Assembly (NCBI GenBank): GCA_001692895.1
Contig: KV748183.1
Span: 1,550,001-1,614,000 of the forward strand
DNA from: Cenococcum geophilum 1.58
Lineage: Eukaryota; Ascomycota; Dothideomycetes; Gloniales; Gloniaceae
Direction of reading: 5' to 3'
DNA: 64,000 nucleotides
Positions 47,230-56,489 of this stretch are shown here, piece by piece; position 1 is the stretch's first letter; the number at the start of each line of letters is the position of its first letter. The notes under the pieces were generated by a model. That model saw nothing but the letters and a program-made list of their open reading frames with translations, had not been told where the DNA came from and did not search any database. The position numbers and the translations under genes are program-made.

Positions 47230-50200
47230 TTTTATGCCCAGTCTGGGGGTCTAGGCTTTTTGGGGTTCAGCTTATAGAAGCGCTGTACAGCTTATTTATA
47301 ACCCTTTAGGTCCTCTTTTAGCTACTAGGTTATGTCCTTATAATATTTCCATTTAATCTCATAAATTAGGCCTTGGGGGTCTTTATTGTGTACATTAAGG
47401 ATTTTTTTTAAACTCCCACTTATCTTCTATATTACTATTATTATCTCTCTCTACTACTTGTCCTTATATATTACAGCGCTCTATAGTATTAATATTTGCT
47501 TAACTAGGGATCTCTTTAGCAGTCTAGAGGCGGACCTTAGATGTATAAAAGGATTTATTTACTTAGATGTAGTCTAGAAGGTCTACCACAACTGCCCCTT
47601 AGTATACTATAAGTACGGGGTATAAGCCGTCCTATTTATTGTCCTATTTCTTCTTAGGTCTATTTATCTTTATATTTTTTAGACTAACTATAACTATATC
47701 GCCTTTATAGAATAACGCACTCTTATCCCTATAGGTATTGGCATTATTTTTATAGCGTTGCTATAAAATCCGGGCTAGGGCCTTAAGCTATATTAATATC
47801 CACTTAAAGTGGTTGGCTATAGAGTCTGCGTAAAGGAACTCTTTCTTTACTTATGCTAATAGTGTCGGTGGATAGGGGCTAGTAGGCTCGATTTTAAGGC
47901 GGGGGTTAAAGCCATAGTTTATAAAAAACGGGGAGATACCTATACTCTTGTTAACTTAGTTATTTATAGCAAACTTAGTAAGCAGCAGGTAGTTAACCTA
48001 GTTATCCTATATAAAGCTAATAAAAGCATAGAGGTACTTATTCACGGCAGCGTTAATAATTTTAGTTTAGCCGTCCGTTTCTGGGTGCTAGGCTAAGCTT
48101 GGTTATAAGGTTATCTTAAGGCGTTCGCTTAGTCGTCGCTAGAAGTTACTAATAAATTATATGCCGCGGTTAAAGATAATTGTGCTTAGTGCGCCGTAGA
48201 GCTTATATACGTTATTAACAAAGCTATTAACTAGCTCCTTTATTAAGAGTCCTATTACTAAAACAAGGTATTATATCTTAGTTAGGCGGTCTATAATAAC
48301 AAGGATATGTTTATATGTCTTGCCATAGCATTAGTATACCGGTAGTGTTATAATGTAGTTAATTAAAATGTTGGTCCATAGGCGAGCGGGTAGTTTTAAT
48401 AGCTTTAGGAAACCGAGTAGAGCGGAGTAGAGGGTCTTAGTGCGAAAATATAGGGTATAGTCTTTAATAAAGGTAGCCGTAAGCTTGGAGATTTTTAGCC
48501 ACTAGTATATTCGGTTTAAGAGGTTAAAAGTTTTAATCTAGCTAGGGTAACTAGTGGGGCCGCTACTATAAGAGCGATGGATAACTTTTAGGTGGAGGTC
48601 TAGGGCATTAGGGATAAAAAGGCGTTAGCGGAAATAGATCTGTCTGTTAATAATACTATATTCTAACTTATTATAATAAAGTAATTTCCTAATCTTCTTT
48701 AGCTAATGGCGGGCTTTCCAATCACGTAGGGCCGCTACTATATCTCTTGTAAGTTTGTTCTCCTAGTATCCTAACCAAATTAGCTTATCTAGTAACTTTT
48801 TGGCTATTTTAGGGTCTAAAGCGGCTATAAACTCCGCGTTATTAAGGTTGCGGGACTTGTATAGTAATTCTTCTAAGATTATAGGGTTAACTTTTTGGGG
48901 CGGTATAATGACTTAGGCTCGGTAACGGAGGCGTTTATTATTGGGGTCCTTAGGTCTTATTCCTAGTAGTCGGCTTAGGGCATTAGGGAGTATAGCTTTG
49001 CCACTAAGTCTGTATATAATTATAAAGTTAAACTATAAAAAAAACTCTGCCCACTAAACTTAGTATTAGTTTAGCTGCTTAGTAGTTATAAACGTCTAGA
49101 AATTCTTATAGTCGGTAATAATTTTAAACGGCTCCTTAGTCCCTTATAGCTTAGAACGCTATTTCTCTAAAGCCTTAATAATAGCTAAGAGTTCTTTATC
49201 ATAGATCTTATAGTTACACTCTAGCGCAGAGTGCTTTGCGGAGAAGAATGCGACCAGTCTTAATTTACCGTTATTATTATACTAGGAAAGGACTCCGCTG
49301 GAAGCCTAATTTAATATATCTATCTCTACCACTATTTTCTTCGTATAGTTATAGTATGCTAGTACTGGTGCTAAAGTAAAGGCTCTCTTAAGGGCCTTAA
49401 ATAATTTAGCTTGTTCTAGTCCCTATAGCTATCCAATATCCTTCTTTAGGAGTTTTATTATAGGTATAGCGACAGTAGAGTAGCTTTGGATAAATCGTTA
49501 GTAGAAGTTCGCGAAGCTAAGAAATTGTTATAGTTCTTTAATTAACGTTAGGTCCTTCTATTCCTATAAGGCCTGTACCTTCTTAGGGTCTATAGTTATG
49601 CTATTAGTTAAGATAATTAAGCTAAGGTATTTTGTTTTTATAGAATAAAACTTAGACTTATTAATATTAATCTAAAGTCCGGCGTTACTAAGTCTTTAGA
49701 TAACTTTATTTATATACTTAGTATACTTAGCGCGTGTTTTAGAAAAGATAAGGATGTTATTAAGATAGGCGGTATAGTAGTCATTAAGGGCGTTATATAA
49801 AATATGGTTAATATAGTTTTAGAATATAGTGGGTACGTTATAGAGGCTAAATAGTGTAATTAATATCTTATAGAGTCCGAACTGGGTAATAAATGCTATA
49901 AGCTACTTATAGCCCTCCGCAATCCGGATCTGGTTAAACGCAGCAATTATATTAAGTTTAGTAAAGTATTTAGCACCGCAGAGTGTGTTAAGTATCTCGC
50001 GGATTAGTGGCAATAGGTATTAATTTTTTATAGTGACTGTGTTTAGGCCTTAATAGTTATAGCAGATTTATATACTACCGCTAGGCTTAGTAGCTAGGAG
50101 GAGTAGTATAGCAGCTGGTAAGGTTAATTCGCGGATAAAACCCTTATCTAGTATCTTATTAATCCACTTCTTTATATATCTAAGTTTAGTAGGTAAGAGT

Positions 50201-51600
50201 GGTCTATTTTTATAGTACGAGGCCTAGTTTTTAGGGATAATCTTAATTTTATAGTCCTATGGTTAGTAAGGTGGCAGCTTATCTATATTCTTAAGGAGGA
50301 AGTATTTAATATATTTATAAAACTCCTTTAATAGGCGTTCTAGAATGTCCTCGCGGGTTAATCCTAGTTTGCCTTTTAGAAATTTCTTAATATTAGTGTC
50401 GACTATTTTTTAACGTAAAAGCTCGGGCTTAGTTTTTAGATTTGTTTTAAAGAAGTCGTGGAAATAGGGGGGCAGCGCCTTATGGACTTCCTTTATTATA
50501 TAGTTACCTTCTATTAGCTAGCAGAAGGATTCTTTTAATAGGTTCGGTACTTTTATTAAGCCTATAGGCAGCTCCTTAAGCAGCTATTAGTGCTCTTTTT
50601 ATTTTATTAGTTCTACTAGCTCCGCTATATAGATCCTTATCACCTTTACGCTTTTTTATTTATAAAACTAGGCGAAGTTTACGGCGCGTACGTTTATAAT
50701 ATTATCTAAATTAGGGCGTATTTGGTCTTCTCCTAATATCGCGGCGGGGCTGGCTTATCTCGGTCGGCTTTTAGGAGCGGTTTTTAGGTAGTGGCCTTAT
50801 ATAAGGCGTATAGGGAGCGGGTATAAGGTTAGGCGTTACAGTGGCGCGGTTTCTATTATCTGGGTCTTAGTGGTTCTATAGCCAGTCCTTGCTATAACGC
50901 GAGCTGTAGTGTGCGTATATAGCATATAGCTTAGTTCTAGGTGTCGGGTTAGGCGGCTAGGGTTTAAGTAGTATCTGGGTTGGTGTTAGATTCTTAGTGG
51001 TAGCGACGCGAAACGGACCTTCTTCCTTAGTCTTGGTAAGGCTAGCTAGCCCATCGTTTCGGTCTTAAGTACTAAAGTGGTCTAGTCTTCCACTGTCTCG
51101 TTACTTTGCAGTTATATAGGCTCCCCTTTATTAAAAACGTCTTCTACTATTAGGGCTTTATATGTAGTCCTAGGCACTAGGCTTAGTAGTGCTAAGTATC
51201 TACATAAAGCGTCTCTGCTACTATCAGTTATCCCCCACGGAAGGTAGTACCTAGAGTAGTAGTTTAAGTTAAAGCGGATCTTAAGCTCCCTAAAGCTGGG
51301 GCGGGGCTCGTGTTTTTAAAGCCAAGGCATGCCTAGGATAATTAGGGTAATGGATAAGAGTTTAGTAATAAAAAAGAGTATAGCTTTAGTATGGAGGCCA
51401 ATTAATATTCGGGCGGTAAAGTAGTCTATAATAAGCGAAGTCGGGATACTATCTGCGAGGCGTAGTGGCCTAGGTGCTAATAGCTTCTTAGTTATAATGT
51501 TATACTTTCTTATAATAGACTCTTTGTTAGCGAATGCCATTATAGTACTACTGGAGTCTACTAGGCTTACTATATCGATATAAACTTAGGGGTATAGGTT
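47230..51600 (-). pseudogene. Gypsy-1a pol (protease-RT-RNase H-integrase-chromodomain)
   Basis: Protease: VDSSST near 51555, followed by an open block (51540-51316) ending ITLIILGMPWL, the flap and C-terminal strand. RT at about 50290-49700 has FIRELTLPAAILL, NYQGLNTVTIKNQYLLPLI, AFITQFGLYKILITLF and YLNN (49767-49756) in place of YLDD. RNase H at about 49260-48990 has [19 protein letters not shown] and LLAIIKALE. Integrase at about 48600-47800 has HRSYSSGP (zinc region), ILINYIITLPVY and FNRGI (both Asp now Asn), and HPETDG (Glu intact). The chromodomain at about 47385-47240 has DPQGLIYEIKWKYYKDIT and RPPDWA. Many TAG/TAA interrupt it. Confidence 0.9.
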
Positions 51601-52049
51601 ATGTAATAAGGAGAGTTGGGTTTAAATAAGGATTAATTCCTTATTACTATTTACTAATTTAAGATTAAGTAGCAGCTTGCTAATAAAAAGAACTAATTTG
51701 TCTAGTAATAGGGACCTAATCTTCTCGTCTTCCTCCTTATATAGTTTAGACCCTTAGACGCGACTTAGTTTAAGGGTCTATCTTTTAACAACTAGGGTAC
51801 TAAGCTGTCTTAGCAGGGCAGTCTAGTGTCTGTCTAGCTAGCGGTATCGGTCTCGGTCGGGGTATAGGAAAATAATACCTTACTAATAACGTGGCCGGGT
51901 TCGTATTTATTAGTGTAAAGTCGCTAATACTAGGCGCTATTAATAGGTTAGGCTCCTATATAGGGCATTATTTAGAGTAACTAAGCCGTAGGGTTAAAGG
52001 GGGGGGGGTTATCCGCCGCGGCCATAATAGACTCCACAATCGCCGCGTC

Positions 52050-53235
52050 CGCGGTTATTAGTTCGCGTTATTTAATAGGTTAGTATTAGGACTAGGTTTA
52101 CTATCTTAGCGGGGTTATAAGCGTCCTTTTAGTGACTGGGTAGGCTATAGGCGAGGCACAGTCTATTATTAAAGCAGCGCTTACGTTCCGTATCTAAAAT
52201 TCTATTAAGGTCTATAGGTTCTCTAGTCGCTGCTAGGGTTAAGGTCGGGGTTAGTATAGGGGCAGGGGCTTAAGCAGGTAGGCGGTAGTTAGTGTTCTTC
52301 TTAAGGTTGGCTCGGTATATATAATTCGCGAAGTTCTTAGCAAACATATCCATCTGCTTGCTCTAACCTGTATAGTCGCTGTTATTAATTTTATAGGCAA
52401 GTCTAAGTACCAGCTCTTCCATCTTTAGGGAGATAAACTTCTAGAGTAGGTCTACTTTCTATTCGTCTATCTTCCTAGCGTAGACTATTAACTTATTAAG
52501 CTCTCCCTTTTAGGACCAGTAGTTACGCTCGCCCTAAAGGAAATAGTTAAGCTTATTTTTTGCGATCTGGGTTATATTAAGGACCTTATAGTAGGCAGCA
52601 AGGTCTTTAAGCATATCTTCCTTAGCAGGCCATTTCCACATAGACGTATTGTTTGGGTTCTCGTGCATAAGCTCTAGGCCCTACTTAATAAACTTATAGG
52701 CCTTATCCTCTAGCATGTCCGAGATATAAAGGATCTAGAATTAGGCTATATTAAAGTAGTTCTAGTCGCAGTCAAAGACTCCTTTAATCTTAATATACTA
52801 GGTTTTAAAGTTAGCTTGTCGTTTTAGCGGGGTACCTTTTCCGCTAAATATTGGCGGGTCTTTAGACCTCCGTTTTTTCTACTAAGTTACTACTATTATT
52901 ATAGGGGTTAATTGTTTTAGAACGGCAATAGTCTCTGCTTAGGAATTAATAGTTCCTATCTAGAAAGTAATAAGGGCACTAAGGTTTTTGTTGGATTTCT
53001 TATTAGCGGTGTTTATATTATATATATATTACAGTCCTACTTTAATATTACTAAGGAATTTATTAGTATAGTCAACAAGGGTAAGGTAAGCTTTGCTAGG
53101 CTTAAAGGTCTTAGGATATAGTAGGGAACGGCGGATTATCTACGCGATATTAGGGTGTGTCTATATAAAGAGGTCTATAAAAACATCGCGGGGGTTCTAG
53201 GTTTCGGCCATTTCGGCGTCATTAGTGTCGCCCAT
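52050..53235 (-). pseudogene. Gypsy-1a gag
   Basis: Begins at ATG 53235 (MGDTNDAEMAET). The capsid region holds SGKGTPLKRQANFKT, FDCD, LEDKAYKFI and MWKWPAKEDMLKDLAAYYK. KIDE follows, then a conserved end, MDMFAKNFANYIYRANLKK. A CCHC knuckle is at about 52180-52130 and reads CLAYSLPSH (CLACGLPGH expected); one Cys is now Tyr. Gag would form the particle and bind RNA. Stops are at Gln/Trp codons. Confidence 0.85.
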
Positions 53236-53408
53236 CTAGGCGTGTAATACTAAGATTATTAAAATTGTCTAGGACAATACTAAGATTATCTGGGACTGTG
53301 GTACGGTGTTATCGGTCGCGCCGGGTCGTAATTACACTGGGAAAACGGAGATAATAAGCTAGGGAAAAACGAAGATTGCGACAGGGCGTAAGAGGAGATA
53401 CCACAAAC

Positions 53409-53595
53409 TGTCACGGTGCTGCAATAAAGTAGACTAAATAACTACGTTGTGGTATAAGGAAGAGAGGAAGGTAAAAAGGGGGTATTGTATATAAATAGTA
53501 GGGCCAGCCGCCAAGGCGCTAGTGGTGGGCCAGCCAATAGTACGAGACAGTACGAGATAGTATGATATAGTATGCGTCAGGTCAGTGCCGTGACA
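53409..53595 (-). repeat. Gypsy-1a 5' LTR
   Basis: 187 bp, start tgtcacggtg, end gccgtgaca. The sequence that follows on the minus strand (gtttgtggtatctcc) would hold the primer-binding site; tggtatc resembles the start of an initiator-Met tRNA site, but this is not certain. Confidence 0.9.
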
Positions 53596-53600
53596 ACTAC
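53596..53600. repeat. 5-bp target-site duplication (actac), right of Gypsy-1a
   Basis: Exact copy of 46715-46719. Beyond it the Copia frame continues. Confidence 0.9.
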
Positions 53601-55800
53601 TAACCGCATTATCCGATCTTGTAACGTACGAATTAATAAGTTAAAGAAATATTAATTTCCCGAAATACTAAAATACCTTATTATCTTATAGGCTTAAAAG
53701 GACCGTTTTTAGCAAGTCTAGGACCTACTAGATAATCTTTAAGATGGTAGTAAGGACTGGATAAAGAACTTTAATAAAGAACTAGATATAAAACTGCCGT
53801 ATTTAGTAAATATTAACGTTACTCCTACATTAAAAAGCATTCAGATCTTAATAGAAGAACTCCATTAACTACCTACCCTAGAGCTAACTCTAGAACCATC
53901 TAAACTATTAGCGTCTTCGGCGCCTCAGCAATTATTATCTACTATAGCACCTACGCTATAGATATTATCTACTACTTAGTCATCTTCTTAAGTTACCAAA
54001 CTACCGTTTATAGATCCTACACCTCGTTCCAAACCTTAGATGACAGTAGGCTTATTGTTAAGAAGTAAAAGACAATCTAGTTGTGAAAAGCGGCCTATAG
54101 TAAAGAAGAAAGATATACTAAATTAGGATCTATAACGACGAGCCTTTACGGTTTAAATTAATGACGGTGATAATATTATTAATCTAGATACGACACTATT
54201 GGCTTACGCTTTCTATACTACTACTATAAAGACGTATAGACATTGAGACGATTTTCCACTACTACTAAAGTTATAGAAAGAGATGCTTAATTATAAGTAT
54301 ACTATAGAGTTTAAAGCAGCTGTATATACTAAGATAAAGGCCTTAACCAGAAAGTAGACCTAGGACGAGGTACGGCTAATTAACTTCCTATTATATAGGT
54401 CTTTACGTATAAGGAAGATTTAGATAGCTTTATTATAAGATTTAAAGCTTATCTAGTTATCTGTGGAGACCTTTAAGTAGTCTTATAAGAGGAGGTTAAA
54501 GCTATAACAGCAGCCTATTAAACCTTCCGTCTACTTTACGCGCTTATTGCTAGCTTCGACCTTAATGTTATACAGATTAACGCTGTTAACGCCTTTATTA
54601 ATGCCTTAGTTAACGATAAGGTTTACCTTATTCCCCCTAAGGGTATTGACCTACCGCCTAGATTCTCCCTCTATCTAAGAAAGGCAATGTATAGACTACG
54701 AAAATCTCCTAAATTGTAGTTTTTAGAAATATCTGCTGTTCTATAAAGTATGGGTTTAAAAGCTGTACTAGACGAGCCGTGTCTCTATATATACCCTACC
54801 AAACCTATCTTTATATTCTTTTACGTTAACGATATCCTAATTATAGGATACCTAAGCTGTTAGCAGTAGATGGAGAATATCCTAAAGTAGCTATAAGATC
54901 GATTCGAGATCTACTAAATACCTTAGTTTACGTTATTCCTAAATACTTATATTATATAAGATTAATAAAAGGGAAAGCTCTAGCTTTATTTAGATTAGTA
55001 TCTTAAGAAGCTAGTCTTAATATACCATTTAGAGTATCTAAAGCTATTAGCTACACCACTATTAGGCTAGGAATTAATACCGTATAAGAGAAAAGGATAT
55101 TAACGCCGTATAGGTTCTGCAATATATCCGGCATCTACTATATAACCAGACGTTGCCTTTTCTATTAGTAGGCTAGCTAAGTTCTTATAAAATCTGTTAC
55201 TAACTTATCTTACGGAGATTAATAGATTGCTTACCTATCTCTATAATACCAGATACTTTGCTTTTAAGTTCTCTACTATTACGCTATATAAGATAAACTA
55301 GGTTCTAAAAGCTGCTTTTAATGCTAGCTTTACTAACGATGCTTTAATACAACGGAGCTTATAGGGCTTCTTAATAAGCTTGTTTAATAGGCCTATAGCA
55401 TAGCAGGCAACTAGATAAAGGGCAGTTACTAAGTCTACTATAGAGGCAAAACTCCTAGCTCTCTCGCACGTTAGCAGGGAGGTTAAGTATATAGTTTAGA
55501 TCTTTAAAGCTATTAGATTCGATCCAGAACAGGACATTATTATTAATTATAACAATTAGCAGTTAGTACGGATTATAATGAAAGAAACCCCTACGGTATC
55601 TACAAAACTCTAATATATAGATATCTATTAATTCTAGCTTTGCTAAAAGGTCCAAAACGGAAGCTTTATTGTACAATGGGTACTAATAAGTGAGATGGCT
55701 ATAGAAGGACTAACTAAAGCTCTCTTAAAGCAAAATTATTAAAAATTTATCGAAATAGTAGGGCTCCGCAATATTAGATATCTAGTTAATTAACGCTTGG
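53601..55800 (+). pseudogene. Copia gag-pol, 3' part (RT and RNase H)
   Basis: Resumes with the integrase tail and linker. RT: LPPRFSLYLRKAMYRLRKSP (about 54650-54710), LDEPCLYIYP, YVND at 54822-54833 in place of YVDD, then LNTYIIQD-like and AFSISRLAKFL (about 55150). RNase H: AVTKSTIEAKLLALSHVSRE at about 55425-55485, then the C-terminal VQNGSFIVQWVLISEMAIEG followed by LTKALL (about 55650-55740). The frame ends shortly before the polypurine tract. About 40 stops, nearly all TAA/TAG. Confidence 0.87.
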
Positions 55801-55871
55801 CAAAGCTTACTACTAGCTTATTTATCCCGACTGCCTAATCCGGTAATCTAGCTCTAATACTCTACGCTAGA

Positions 55872-55883
55872 TCTGTGGGGGTG
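55872..55883 (+). promoter_or_regulatory. Polypurine tract of Copia element
   Basis: tctgtgggggtg directly before the 3' LTR, in the usual place for plus-strand priming. Confidence 0.7.
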
Positions 55884-56118
55884 TGTTGGCTATAGAGGTA
55901 GCCTTACTATAGAGGTATAACGGGTGCTGTTTGATATTAGTATTAGTATAGTTTTAACCTATATTATTACTCTCTAGGGACCCCTATAGGAGGTCAATTT
56001 TCTTATACATATTAGGGCTCTTAGAGCCACCTTAAATAAAACAGATCACTTAATCAATTCTATGTCTCTACCTATCAGCTAGCTTATGTTATTTGTCTTA
56101 ATACCTGCCCAGATAAAA
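55884..56118 (+). repeat. Copia 3' LTR
   Basis: 235 bp starting tgttggctat; same length as the 5' LTR. Followed by gctta, which also precedes the 5' LTR. Confidence 0.8.
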
Positions 56119-56123
56119 GCTTA

Positions 56124-56380
56124 GGGGGAGCCCTGCACGGAGCTCTACCAAAGCTTAGCAAAAGCTCCGCACGAAGCTCCGCACGAAGCTCTGCGGAGGC
56201 TCCGCATAAAGCTTTTATATAGAGCCTCCGTAGTAGAGCCGTTGTACGCAGAACCGTCGTACGCAGAGCCGTCGTGTAGAGCCTCTGTATATAGAGCTTC
56301 GTGCAGAGCTTCGTATAGAGCCTCCGTAGAGCTTCGTGTAGAGCTTTGTACAGAGCTTTGTGTAGAGCCTTAGTAAATAC
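56124..56380. repeat. Minisatellite arranged as an inverted repeat (gagcttcgtgc unit)
   Basis: The first half (about 56130-56215) has copies of agctccgcacga. The second half (about 56225-56375) has their reverse complement, gagcttcgtgcag, with variants gagcctccgtaga and gagccgtcgtacg. Units are about 11-13 bp. The two halves could pair into a long hairpin. Related sequence lies before the Copia insertion at about 43800-43832. Confidence 0.8.
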
Positions 56381-56394
56381 CTTTAGCTTTCCTA

Positions 56395-56485
56395 CTAATT
56401 AGATATCTTCTTTCTACCTTTTTATTTATATTTCTCTTTATATAAAATACTATAAAATAAAATAAAAATAGGAAAAAAGAGAGGA
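56395..56485. other. AT-rich junction, no feature
   Basis: Short AT-rich stretch between the minisatellite and the Gypsy-2 reverse transcriptase. The first part of the RT, protease and gag of Gypsy-2 are not recognised here, so the element is 5'-truncated or rearranged. Confidence 0.5.
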
Positions 56486-56489
56486 GACC

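Larger units (their letters stand above)
46720..53595 (-). mobile_element. Gypsy-1a: complete chromodomain Gypsy element nested in Copia
   Basis: 6,876 bp with 187-bp LTRs (46720-46906 and 53409-53595, tgtcac...gtgaca) and a perfect actac duplication. On the minus strand it has gag, protease, RT, RNase H, integrase and a C-terminal chromodomain in Ty3/Gypsy chromovirus order. A polypurine tract (agggaggggagtac on the minus strand, 46907-46920) abuts the 3' LTR. The chromodomain would direct integration to H3K9-methylated chromatin, which fits its place in a RIP compartment. RIP has inactivated it. Confidence 0.93.
43833..56118 (+). mobile_element. Copia-type LTR retrotransposon, split by nested Gypsy-1a
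   Basis: 235-bp LTRs at 43833-44067 and 55884-56118 enclose gag, protease, integrase, RT and RNase H traces in Ty1/Copia order (integrase before RT). Without the nested element and its duplication the length is about 5.4 kb, normal for Copia. A purine-rich tract (gtgggggtg) directly precedes the 3' LTR. The bases gctta occur before the first LTR and after the second, a probable 5-bp duplication. Confidence 0.88.
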
